Shown in pieces: positions 43,409 through 54,107 of a stretch of 64,000 nt of DNA (position 1 is the first letter of the stretch; each line of letters begins with the position of its first letter). This DNA is from Trichuris trichiura (lineage: Eukaryota; Nematoda; Enoplea; Trichinellida; Trichuridae): contig JBAJFE010000033.1 in assembly GCA_037903355.1 (NCBI GenBank), positions 1 through 64,000 of the forward strand. The letters run 5' to 3'. The notes below the pieces were generated by a model. That model made no database searches and was not told the DNA's origin. It worked only from the letters and a program-made list of their open reading frames with translations. Position numbers and translations under genes: made by a program.

Positions 43409-43779
43409 GGTGACCTTTCCGTTTTCATGTCGGCCAGAAGTTAGTGCGGCAACATCAAAAGGAAAACCGCTACGTCGGTACCTGGTGAACTGGGATTAAC
43501 GGAACAACGGGAAGGACGTGTTACTGCGATCGACTGAAAACTTGTTCAGGAATTGCGTTACACTGCAAGCGGGCGCGGTTGCCGGTGTCACTGAACCGGT
43601 CAGTGGCCCTTGTGAAGGAGTGAAGGTGAGGGATGAAACACTTGTGCATGAATTGCTGGCGCGGGGAGCAGAATGGATCAGTAATGGCGCGTGCAGGAGG
43701 TGCGGTGACTGACCCGCAGAAAACGTGGGAGTTCAACCGTCCATGTCGCATTGCGTTTTAGCAAACGGCGTACAGCTCA

Positions 43780-44846
43780 ATGTACCTAATGCCGACATTG
43801 AAGAATGTCCGCTGGCTGTACGCCACAGTGAAAGACGAAGAAGCGGTGGTCAAATTCTTACGTGACAAAGGGCTGCTGCATAGCGAAAGGCTGTGCGCCT
43901 TTTGCACAGCCTTTCGCTATGCAGCAGGAGAAGCGATGCATCTGGGGCGTGGCGGCATGGCCTGGTGCTGCTTCAAGCGTTCCTGTCGCAGGAAAGTGTC
44001 CATACTCAGGGGACGTGGTACAAAAGTAAGCCCACTAAGCACAATGGACATTTGAGCGCGACAGTGCAATGTGTGCTTTGCAGCCACCGGCACAAATTGA
44101 AGTTCCAGACTGCTGTGGAAACTATGTTCTTTTGGAGTCGAGGGTACAGCTCGACGAAATTTTGTAAAGATGAGCTCGGTAGTTATCTGCGTGCCTTGTA
44201 TTGTTCTTGTAGGCATTCTCTCGTTTTCTGTATCCATTCTCTTTTTTTAGGGCTCAATAAGAACGTCACAGTCCGTTGGAACAGGCAACTGCGGCAAGTT
44301 GCAGCAGAAGCGCTGGCCGAAGCACCGCCAAGGGAGGGCCGTCGAAGACAGTGGAGCTGGACGAGTCGCTGTTTCCTCAGAAGAAGTACAACAGAGGCAA
44401 GTACTCACAGCAGTGGGTCTTCGGAAGAACATGCCAGGAAACTGGCGACGCCTTTGTTGTACTCGTGGAGGACCGCTCGTCTCAGACCCTGCTGCCCATT
44501 ATACTGAAGCGCGTAAGGCCTGGCTCTACAGTGATCGCGGACGAGTGGCGAGCGTGTCGGTGTCTCGGCCGCGAGGCGTACAAACACTTGCAAGTGAATC
44601 ACTCAGCGAGTTCTGTGGACTGAATAATGGTGCGCATACGCAGTCTGTTGAATCGCTGTGGACCAAGGCCAAGCGGGGCAGTAAGCTGCGGTGTGGAACG
44701 CGTCGGAGCGCGCTTCCATCGCACCTCTGCGAGTTCATGTGGAGGAAGCGATTGGGAGCCTCCGACGCTTTCGACGTCATCCTCAGCAACATGGTTAGGT
44801 TGCACCCACCCCGATCGGACGCAATGGCCGCCGGATTGCCACAGTG
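43780..44846 (+). pseudogene. Merlin transposase (ISXO2-like DDE), frameshifted
   Basis: A Merlin/IS1016-type transposase with its main landmarks. A zinc-binding N-terminal region has LLHSERLCAFC and WCCFKRSC. A segment TWYKSKPT follows a 1-base shift near 44013. A likely intron (G|GTAGTT at 44176 to TTTTTTAG at 44252) would join DELG to LNKNVTVRWN. After another shift, VELDESLFPQKKYNRG carries the first Asp, VFGRTCQETGDAFVVLVED follows, and VIADEW carries the second Asp. After a third shift AHTQSVESLW carries the catalytic Glu, ending DVILSNMVRLHPP. The DDE triad is complete but spread over several frames, so no intact protein is made. Confidence 0.85.
43873..43927. repeat. 24-bp perfect hairpin inside Merlin gene
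   Basis: Arms 43873-43896 and 43904-43927 (CTGCTGCATAGCGAAAGGC and so on) are perfect reverse complements with a 7-base loop. It lies within the zinc-motif coding region, right after the LLHSER segment where the short elements 2 and 3 are deleted. Confidence 0.9.
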
Positions 44847-45065
44847 AACGGTATGTACTATGTGTTTACGTTACTTTGACTGTGTGCGTTACTCTCTGCG
44901 GTGTACAATAGTCAGTAGCATGAGAAAGGGGAATTGCAGACGGCGTTGTTCTGATAATCCGATAATCTGATTATTCTCCCTTTGATGCTGACGCATTAAC
45001 TTCCGGCCGATATGACACGGAAAGACTCAGAAAAACTGTCCTAATGAATGTATATCACTCTGAAG

Positions 45066-45300
45066 CAAACTTCGAAAGACGGGGTGTCTTTTAACAGGCT
45101 TAGGTTGTTTCATAGTTGGTCTTCTGGAATAGAGCTCCCTTACACTGCTGACGACGGAACAAGAGCAGTTCCGAAACGTACGGTATACAAATAGTTCTGT
45201 ATTTTCTCTAACAATTTGCTCATCCATTCGTTGGTAGGGCACTTTGAAGTTTACTTACAGATATATTAAACCCGTGAACCAGAAGACCAACTGTGAAGCA
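45066..45300 (+). repeat. Penelope pseudo-LTR, solo
   Basis: Contains a hammerhead-like motif, the TTTGCTCATCCATTCGTTGG motif and the AAACCCGTGAACCAGAAGACC tail. The ends TAGTTGGTCTTCTGG and CCAGAAGACCAACTG are inverted to each other. It closely matches the solo unit at 62553-62719. Confidence 0.8.
45144..45186 (+). ncRNA. hammerhead-like ribozyme motif
   Basis: CTG, CTGACGA, C, stem GGAAC/GTTCC with loop AAGAGCA, GAA, ACGTA, CGG. The stem III segment is the palindrome ACGT instead of AGCT, keeping self-complementarity. Confidence 0.62.
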
Positions 45301-46100
45301 AGTTGATCATAAGGCTGAGACAAATGAATTGAATTGCGACCAGGTGAACGGGAAAGTTACCAACACAGAAGCACGAAAAGTCAGCCATTAACAACTTTGC
45401 TAAACAAAATTAACGTCCACACTTGCTGACAAAATGCCTACCCAGTAACAGTAGCAGTTTGCATTTAAAAAAATGGAAATCGAGCTGGCTGACAGCAGTG
45501 AGGGACACCTGCCAGATGGGTCGTGGGAGCAGCATTTCTTAATTTCTTTGCTCAACAAGACCATTCCATTAAAAAGGGCGTGGGGCTGTACATGGAGGTG
45601 TGAAAAAATTTTGAAAGTCAGGTCAGCTCCATAACGGAAGCTTTCGGTTATTCAAATGCAATCAGTGTGTGATTGCACACGTTGCTGACTACGACAGAAA
45701 CAGGGGATTCCTGAAAGTTCTGATTTCCATTATCTTCATTAAAGAGGACAAATACCGTGATGTAATTTCTGTCGCTGAACACATCCCTGTAAAGAAAAGT
45801 TGGGTCTTTTCGGTTTAACGGAAAGGGGTCAATTTTTGATTGAGCGACGATTAGTACCGCTCAGTGACACTTCTCAGGAAGATGAATGACTTTTTTATCA
45901 TGTCTTCGGCTGCGGGCAATCGTATTCTTACTCGCATAAGCATAAACACAAACAGACAACCGCCACCCACCTCGTAGGGAAAAATAGAACCAACCAGAAT
46001 TGCTTAATCGCGGGAAAAGACCCTCACACCTGTGAAAAGGAGTACGAAAAACCAAATGCCAGATAGCGCGAGCACAACGCCTTAGCCTTCCCGATTAAAA
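45301..46100. other. mesh intron, nothing recognised
   Basis: Unassigned. A short GGGTCTTTTCGG phrase at 45801 may be a lone Merlin terminus. Confidence 0.3.
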
Positions 46101-46155
46101 CAGTTCGCCCATCACTTTTCCACGCCCAGAATGACTGCGATCGTACTTCCTGAAC

Positions 46156-46534
46156 ATGATAGATGAAGAAAGCGCGGCCTTCTTATGTGAAAAGAACGTG
46201 TACCATCGGGGAAGACTTTGCCCGTCTTGTAACCGTCAGATAGAGATCTGCATTAAAGGCCAACATGTCTGGCCACAGTGGAGGTGCAGGAAGGATACCT
46301 GCCACACACGCCTCAGTGCAAAAATGGGAACGTGGTTCGAAGGTAAAAATCTATGTCTAACCTAATTGACTTCATCAGCAGAATCCTTTGAAGGTGCACG
46401 CCACTGGTTGAGCTTAGAGAAGGCTATCGTCAGTATTCTAGCTTGGAGCAATAAGCCCAGCCCCATGAAATTTCGCAAGAAACACCTCGTCACGCCCTCT
46501 CCCAGTGCTCTTGAGTTCACCTATGCCAGGGTTC
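46156..46534 (+). pseudogene. Merlin transposase N-terminal part
   Basis: Encodes RGRLCPSCNRQIEICIK, WPQWRCRKDTCHTR and MGTWFEG. These are the paired Cys motifs and GTWF that precede the DDE region in Merlin. It stops at 46362, with degenerate sequence to the hAT insertion at 46543. Confidence 0.78.
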
Positions 46535-46542
46535 ATTTAAGG

Positions 46543-47595
46543 CATAGGTTCTCAAAGTAGGCGATATCGCCCCCTGGGGGGCGATGAGGGAGCACAGGGG
46601 GCGATGGGAACCTCGTGCGGGGGCGTTGGGAATCACATAAGAGGAACTCTGGCAGAATTATCCCCAGCGCAGAAGGGCCCTCATAGAGACCTTCGTAAGA
46701 AGGGTCTTTCTTAACTCGCCCTAACTAGAAGTGGCAGCGGCAACTTCAAAGGAGGCCAAGTGGGGGTGGAGGGCGCAATGGAACAATGTCGTTTTTCTTA
46801 GCTCAACTCCCCCAGAAGTGGAGGCGGCAAATTCAAAAGCGTTATGGGACAAGAAGCGGCAAGTTATGCGCTGCTGTGGAAAACCTTCTTTATTGCGTTT
46901 CCAATATCTTATCTAGCGGAATGCGGATTCAGCGTGGTTACGGAGCTGTTAAGCAGCAAGAGAAGTCAGCTAGATAAAGTGAATCAAGGCGACCTTAGAC
47001 TGATGATGACAAAGATGCAGCCAAACATAGACAATTTGCTCGTACTGCATCAAGCACACCCATCACATTGAGTAGTTTCCGCTCATGCGCAGTCGCAAAC
47101 TTGCGTTATAGTTTCTTTTGCATCTCTTCGCCTAAGCGTTTTCACTTCAATCTGGTTTGTTGACACTACAATTCTGTTTGGTGTGGGTAAAAAGACGAAT
47201 TGACGCACATTGTTTTTTTTCGGGAAAGGCTAATGAATGCTTCTTGCTTATGTGACTTTATGTTCTGAAAAACGTGAGGCGATATGAAAGACGAGCAGAA
47301 ATTTTTCCATCACAAAATGGTTGGTGGAAAAGCAGGAGTAATATAGTACGTCTACCACGTGACGAAGAGTAAAAGTCTTTTCTGCAAACATTTCTCTTGA
47401 GTAGTGGTATTGCAAAGATTTTCTCACCGGGGGCGACGGAAGGAAAAGTTTGAAAACCTAATGACCTCCCGGCTACGCCACGTCCTACCTTTCAGCCAAT
47501 CAGCGGACCCAAAATTGACCAATCAGAAGTGGGGGGCACTAGCGCTCGGGAACGTTCACAGGGGGGCGATGGAGCGAAAAGTTTGAGAACCTATG
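46543..47595 (+). mobile_element. 1.05-kb non-autonomous hAT (in Merlin)
   Basis: The ends CATAGGTTCTCA and TGAGAACCTATG are perfect 12-bp inverted repeats. A perfect 8-bp duplication ATTTAAGG flanks it (46535-46542 and 47596-47603). It keeps only the C-terminal transposase coding (46844-47071). Near its start it contains two Merlin-terminus-like sequences (GGGTCTTTCTTAACTCG at 46699 and a related block at 46795), hinting at an older Merlin scar. Confidence 0.92.
46844..47071 (+). pseudogene. hAT transposase C-terminal piece
   Basis: 75 residues matching the hAT dimerisation domain: FIAFPISYLAECGFSVV, LLSSKRSQLD, NQGDLRLMMTKMQPNID, ending PSH. The frame is open here, whereas the sister copy at 54996-56009 has a stop. 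All upstream catalytic regions are deleted, so it could at most encode a dimerisation fragment. Whether it is expressed cannot be told from sequence. Confidence 0.75.
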
Positions 47596-47603
47596 ATTTA
47601 AGG

Positions 47604-48060
47604 TTCAAACAAGAGCGTCACAGTGCGCTGGAACCAGCACTTGTAAGTAGTTACTGCTGACGTTTGCCAGTGTTAGGCGAGATTGCCCATTCAATCAGCG
47701 GATCATCGAAGACTATCGAGCTCGACGAAATTCTCTTCTCATGCAGATGGTACAACAGTGGATGACTGTAAGGACGCCAACAGTGAGTATTTAGCAGTAC
47801 GTGCCGTGGGACCCGTGAATCTTTTGTCATACTCGTCAACAAACGCTCATCCGCCACCTTACTCTTCATCTTGCTACCCCATGTGCTGCTTGGCACTACC
47901 ACTGTAACAAACCGGCGGCAAGTCTACACATGCCTTGCTGAATAACAGTTCAAGCACGGGGCAGTGAAGCAATCACTAAACTTTGTTGAACCCCCCAACA
48001 GAACGCACACAAACTATAGAAACGACGTGGTTCCAGCAAGGCGCGCTTGTCGGCTACGGT
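47604..48060 (+). pseudogene. Merlin transposase DDE part, heavily decayed
   Basis: Equivalent to 44250-44640 of the better copy: GTCACAGTGCGCTGGAAC (TVRWN), then TIELDE (first Asp), then short remnants of the VLV-RSS-TLL block with many stops. No intact domain. Confidence 0.6.
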
Positions 48061-48574
48061 ACGGCAGGCACCGAAGCATGCTACCGCAGCACCACTGAAA
48101 GTTGAGGTGGCTGAGACCTGGTGAATATAAATTCAATCAAATTTTGAGTGACATAGCTACACTGTACCCGCCAACATAACTGTCAGACGTATTCCATTAC
48201 ACATATACCGTTTCTCCTACAATATGACCTCCTCTCAAAGTATATCCTAAAATGACCTCAGGATGCTCGTTAATATAAGCCCTACCCTGAAAATCAGCCC
48301 AAGTTGCGACCGCCCGCCAGGTAGGCTTATTCAGCATGTCTGCTGGAAAATGAAACGGGCGTATCATATCTTAGTAAAGATGCCTTTTTTATGGTTAAAT
48401 TACTGTCCTGTAAATTTTAAGAGTAAAGTGCTTTAATACATGGGCGTATGTAGTGATCTTTCACGCAATCCGTCTGAACGAATTCTCCTAGCGACTTTTG
48501 CAATTTTATGTGCAACAGATTGGTGCAAAAGTGCAATTTTGTTTGCAAAAGGGAATAAAATTTCTACTCTCGGG
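48061..48574. other. mesh intron, nothing recognised
   Basis: Unassigned sequence before the pogo pseudogene. Confidence 0.35.
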
Positions 48575-49328
48575 CAAGATTCCTGCAAAAAAAGAGTTTA
48601 TAGTCTCGAGTACAAGAAAGCAATAATGGAGGACTCCCAGGGCAAGAATCTGACGGCTTTGTGCGAAGAGAAAAAACCAAAGCTCCAAATGGTTCGAACA
48701 TGGCGAGCACAGTACGATAAACTTCGTGGAAAGATGGATGAGGGAAATGCAAAGAAGCGTAAGTGCAAATTAGGTTCCTGAGCTTGAGGACATCATTTGT
48801 GAATGAATTGTTGACAATAGAGCACAGTCTTTCATTGTGCGCAGGTCTGACGTTCAGGCATTTGCTCTTGCAGCGACACCGCACTTAAAGACATCCACTG
48901 AAAAATTTGAAGCGTCACAGCACTGGCTGGATAGCTTCCTTCAGCGACATGAACTGTAACTAAGAAGATCGACAACTTTGTTCAAGCTTGAAGATACTGG
49001 TTTTGGTAGGTCTTCTACGGCTTTTCCCGTTTTTTGTCTGTCGGTATCTGTAATTGAACGAAACAACTGCTCTACCAACGGACGGATGAGCGATTATGAG
49101 GAAATTGTGCAGAACCAATGCAAAGAAACTCGCTCATCCATCCGTTGGTAGAGCAGTTGTTTCGTTTAATTACAAATACCAGCACATGGTTGTAAGGTCT
49201 TCTACGGCTTTTCCCATTTTTTCGTTGTGCTGTTATCTGTAATTAAACTAAACAACTGCTCTACCAACGGATGGATGAACCGTTATTAAGAAAAGTACAG
49301 ATATCAACGCACTCAACTGTTTTATTGT

Positions 49329-49367
49329 TCAAAGCTTTCGGAACGCTCTAGTTCCGTCGTCAGTGAG
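49329..49367 (-). ncRNA. hammerhead-like ribozyme motif (left half)
   Basis: Mirror image of the motif at 49474-49512: TCA, CTGACGA, C, stem GGAAC/GTTCC, GAA, AGCTT, TGA, on the minus strand. Confidence 0.65.
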
Positions 49368-49473
49368 GTGGGGGAGGAGGTGTTATTCTCCGAACGGTGT
49401 TATATAGGCTCACGTGACAATTTTCACGTGAGCCTATATAACACCGTTCGGAGAATAACACCTCCTCCACCAC

Positions 49474-49512
49474 CTCACTGACGACGGAACTAGAGCGTTC
49501 CGAAAGCTTTGA
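49474..49512 (+). ncRNA. hammerhead-like ribozyme motif (right half)
   Basis: TCA, CTGACGA, C, stem GGAAC/GTTCC with loop TAGAGC, GAA, AGCTT, TGA. Same sequence as the 42278 copy. Confidence 0.65.
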
Positions 49513-50830
49513 ACAATAAAACAGTTGAGTGCGTTGATATCTGTACTTTTCTTAATAACGGCTCATCCATCCGTTGGTAGAGCAGTTGTTTAGTTTAATT
49601 ACAGATAACAGCACAACGAAAAAACGGGAAAAGCCGTAGAAGACCTTACAACCATGAAAATTCAACCCGTTACAAAACATCCAGTTTTCAAAAAAAAAAT
49701 ACCAGCACAGTTAAAAAACGGTAAAAGCCGTAGAAGACCTACCAAACCCATGAAACATTATCCCGTTACGAAGCATCCTGTGTTCAAGCTTGAAGATACT
49801 GAAGCTATTAAACGTGCATTCGCATTTGTTCAAGCCCTTGTTCAAGTTGACAGAACCGATTTTTTTGAGTACCAACTGTTCCACATTGATTGCTATGGAT
49901 GAAACTGCAGTTTTTTATGGGCCAAAGATTTCAAACAATAATTGACAGTAGGGGAGCCTCGTTAATCTACATTCCTTCTACTGGTTATGAAAATGCGTGC
50001 GCCATCTGCATTTTGGCAATTCGTTTGGACGGGAAGAAAATCCCTGCTCTAATCATTACTGTTGTATAGACCTAATAACCTGCAAACATATTGGATACTG
50101 TTCTCTGTCTTCTGTGCAGTTGCCACGTGTCGTTACTCCGTGCTGCTTTCTTTGTGTGCTTATTAAACGTTGTGCTTACAAGATACTACAATTACAAAGG
50201 GAAATAGAAACGAAATTGAGCTTGTTTCAGATATTTGTGTTCTTCAAACCGGAAAAGCCTGGCGCGCAACGTCGATTTAATGAGGGTCGATAAGGAAGTG
50301 GGTCGATTTAATGCCGCCATTTATTTTGCGAAGTGGCCAAAGAGGAATGATAGCCTTGCATTGAGCCAGCATTTACTGCTCTATAAGGATGAAGAACTTT
50401 TTTCAGAGAGAAGAATAGATCAGGTAATGATTCCCGTAGGAATGACTGCCTATCTCCAGACTCTTGATATTAAAAGACTCAAGCTATTCAAAGACAACTT
50501 GCGCAGTGAAATCAATTACTACATTGAAAATAAAATGGAGAGAAATCAGCGTGGAAGCTTTATGAGGGCTAGGTTGCGAGACTTTGTGACCTGGGTGAAG
50601 AACTCACGGGACAAAATCACTGACAGCTGTGTTGCCAGTGCTGTATGAGCAGGCTACTTGGACAAGGAATGCTCATTTAAGGAAAGCTCTACTGCAAGAC
50701 TTAAAAGGCTGGGCTGAATGGTCCTGCAAGAAACGGACTCGCAGGAAATTCAGGCCAGAATTCAGAATTCGGAGATTTATGAAGACGTCCCAGAAACTAA
50801 TGACATGACTGTGCTCGAATAAACGTAGGT

Positions 50831-52186
<1,356 letters not shown>

Positions 52187-52376
52187 CCATCGTTTGGCGC
52201 TCTCGTAGTTTTCAAGATCCACTATCTTTGGAGAACCTCCATAAGCCATTCGTTCCCATGTCACTACCAGGCAGTGAAACGCTCGAAAGCCATTAGCACC
52301 GTTTATTCCTTTCTGTATTTCATCAGTGATTTTGTCCAAGAACTCATCATCTTCCACATATCCAGCTTGAGCTTTC
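52187..52376 (-). CDS. mesh: mesh-like exon: NIDO, second part
   Basis: Acceptor CTACAG, donor TGG|GTACGT. It encodes FLDKITDEIQKGINGANGF, FHCLVVTWERMAYGG and DLENYESAKRW, matching Mesh (DIREGVIGAD-F, V-TW-NM-FAGG). The apparent Met upstream (about 52436) lies in the intron and is not the start. Confidence 0.92.
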
Positions 52377-52559
52377 CTGTAGCCTTTCGTATACCCATAA
52401 GCAGCAGGTCCTAATGGCTGGCCAATTCCAAGCTTCATTTTTGAAGCGAAATGGAGTGACCTAGAAAGCAGATATCGCTATGCTTTCTAAATGCAAGATG
52501 TACAGAGAAAACCCAAGCTGTTCTATTCCCGTTTAAATGTTTGTATTCATACTAAAAGG
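52377..52559. other. mesh intron, nothing recognised
   Basis: Start of the 8.1-kb intron (in window orientation). Confidence 0.35.
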
Positions 52560-52760
52560 CTCAATTCGTATGCTGGCTATTTTTATGCGTATGGTAAAAG
52601 CTTTAATAATTTCGTTTCTAATTTAATAATTTTCCACGCGCTGAAGACGGGAACCGGCGTTTCCTGAAAACTTGTCCTAGAAAATGTTTAACGGGTAGTT
52701 TTGCCGTACCAAAATTATGTTATTTCACACACCCGTTAGAAGGAGTTTTACTTTCAATGC
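52560..52760 (+). repeat. Penelope pseudo-LTR fragment
   Basis: Has a hammerhead-like core (CTGAAGA, C, stem GGGAA/TTTCCT with loop CCGGCG, GAA) at 52636-52675. A GTTTAACGGGTAG and CACCCGTTAGAAGGAG tail follows, like the insertion at 27765-28516 and the fragment at 57460-57660. Confidence 0.65.
52636..52675 (+). ncRNA. hammerhead-like motif, divergent
   Basis: CTGAAGA, C, stem GGGAA/TTTCCT, GAA, AACTT. The core fits CTGANGA; stem I is not clear and stem III is not palindromic. Confidence 0.4.
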
Positions 52761-54007
52761 AATTTCCCTTCTATTTTGAAATTCAGCATAATGACATTTA
52801 CGTTGCACCGTACCGTACTTGAGAATGCACGAAATCCAGTTGATAGTGTGCTGTGTATTAAATAAAAGATATACATTGACCATCTTGCTTACCACAATCT
52901 TGCCTTGCACATTCTATGCATTTTATGTTTTCAGCTCGCTGTTGGCTAATCCATGTTCTCCAGCTGTAAATTCTGACTGTAAATGGTGTCAGTCCTTATT
53001 TAGTCTAGGATAAATTGTCATTCTATTGCTTTGGTTGACTTTAAGCCTTGACCGACAATTTCAGATAAACCGCATAAAGACGTACGAGTAGAGCAGCGAA
53101 CTGCAGATGCTGAAGTAAGTGATTTCTCTTTAGAGGAAGAATGGCGTTCAACAGTCCTTTTCCTTACTATTGCGCTCTTAGACCCAAAGGGCTATCCTAT
53201 TTGTTTCTTTCCTAATGGGAGCCTGATGTTGCCCCATCTCCATCAGCAGTAGCGCACAACCGGATAATCACTTCTTTTCACGGTATTCAGCTTTTCTGAA
53301 ACCTCCAGTGATAGGGTTTCTGGGCGTAACTGACCCTTTCTTTGGTGTCGAATGTGATCAGCGGCGAAGATAGGATTCCACTGAGAAGAAGTTCACAGCT
53401 TGACCTCAACGGAGCACTGACTGAAGCTGAAAAACTGATACTCGAGCAGATAAAATCCCATTGGCTATAGGAAGAGGAAAAAGTTTTAAACGAAGCGATA
53501 AAAGAATAGAGAAATTTCAAAGCAGCTGAGTGAGTTGTGTCCGCATGGGTAGCAAAACATATGTCAACCTGTTACCAGAGGCACAGAATTCTTTCTTTGC
53601 CTGTCTTTTTTTAGTATGCATCGATATGCACGCAGAAGAATAGTTATCAACAGTCGTCATACTCAACAACGAGGCAAATCGACCCAATGCTAGTTTGCTC
53701 ACTATAAGTTGACCATTTCAGTTTGCTCTGTGTCAATTGCTACGAGCTGTTAACTGTTGATGCCTGAATGAGCTATCTATTACTCAACATAGCGAAGTTT
53801 TTCATTACCGTGCATTGGATATTCCTGAAGACAGAACCGGTTCTGTCGCCTTGGCGATATTTTTTTATGCTTGCCAGCGCAGCGTACGCGTTTCCTAGTT
53901 CACACGACCACCTGCCTAGGCGTCAACAGCATTCTCCCATGGCGTGAGATATGACGAATCCAGCCTAACTGTATTCGTCCGCGTCGAGCTCAATTCCATC
54001 CATTCGC
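52761..54007. other. mesh intron, nothing recognised
   Basis: No recognisable coding or repeat. The left end of the Tigger element must lie near the right side but was not identified. Confidence 0.35.
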
Positions 54008-54107
54008 TTTGCTGCAACCGTGTGGGAGGTGGCCTCAGCGTGTCTTGACGAGTAAAGGCATTCCGGCTTACGCAGTAATAGCTACCAAGCGGATAACGGT
54101 TTACACT

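Larger units (their letters stand above)
43409..45028 (+). mobile_element. Merlin transposon, nearly full length
   Basis: The terminal inverted repeats (left GTGACCTTTCCG, TCGGCCAGAAGTTA; right the inverted TAACTTCCGGCCGA, CGGAAAGACTC) bracket a Merlin transposase region. The flanking bases share GAAAAA but not a clean octamer, so the exact edges are uncertain by a base or two. It is the parental type for the internally deleted elements at 5623-6922 and 7911-9354. Confidence 0.8.
46150..48060 (+). mobile_element. Merlin element, degenerate, split by hAT
   Basis: A second Merlin coding copy. Its N-terminal part lies at 46156-46534 and the DDE part at 47604-48060, separated by a hAT element with target duplication ATTTAAGG. 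Outer ends not identified. Confidence 0.7.
49185..49656. repeat. 472-bp near-perfect palindrome
   Basis: The two 236-bp halves are reverse complements with very few mismatches and no spacer; the centre is between 49420 and 49421 (CACGTGACAA|TTTTCACGTG). Each half is a Penelope pseudo-LTR with a hammerhead-like motif, so the hammerheads face each other head-to-head. Confidence 0.95.
49000..49780. mobile_element. Penelope inverted-end insertion in pogo gene
   Basis: A 781-bp insertion between perfect 21-bp copies of the target (TGTTCAAGCTTGAAGATACTG, 48979-48999 and 49781-49801). It consists of pseudo-LTR arms only: a smaller inverted pair (about 49047-49175) and the large palindrome at 49185-49656, then a partial repeat of the tail. 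No coding region. The long variable-length duplication is typical of target-primed insertion. Confidence 0.9.
48575..50830 (+). pseudogene. pogo/jerky-like transposase, split by Penelope insertion
   Basis: From 48590 the frame reads KRVYSLEYKKAIMED and ALCEEKK (CENP-B-like helix-turn-helix). Then come DVQAFALAATPHL and HWLDSFLQRHEL (second DNA-binding half). At FKLEDT the gene is cut by a 781-bp Penelope insertion and continues at 49781 with LEDTEAIKRAFAFVQAL. The DDE region follows in shifted frames (TGKAWRA, IRKWVDLM). A readable piece, FSERRIDQVMIPVGMTAYLQ, TLDIKRLKLFKDNLRSE and FVTWVKNSRDKI, covers the last Asp region and C-terminus at 50400-50640. Stops and shifts throughout mean it is dead. 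Confidence 0.82.

Noticed and set aside
47404..47586. 60-residue frame present in both 1-kb hAT copies
   Set aside because: It lies in the terminal non-coding region; conservation is explained by the copies being sisters, and no domain is visible.
52377..52438. ATG near 52436 as the start of a minus-strand gene
   Set aside because: It lies upstream of an acceptor whose phase matches the 60491-60806 exon, so it is intronic.
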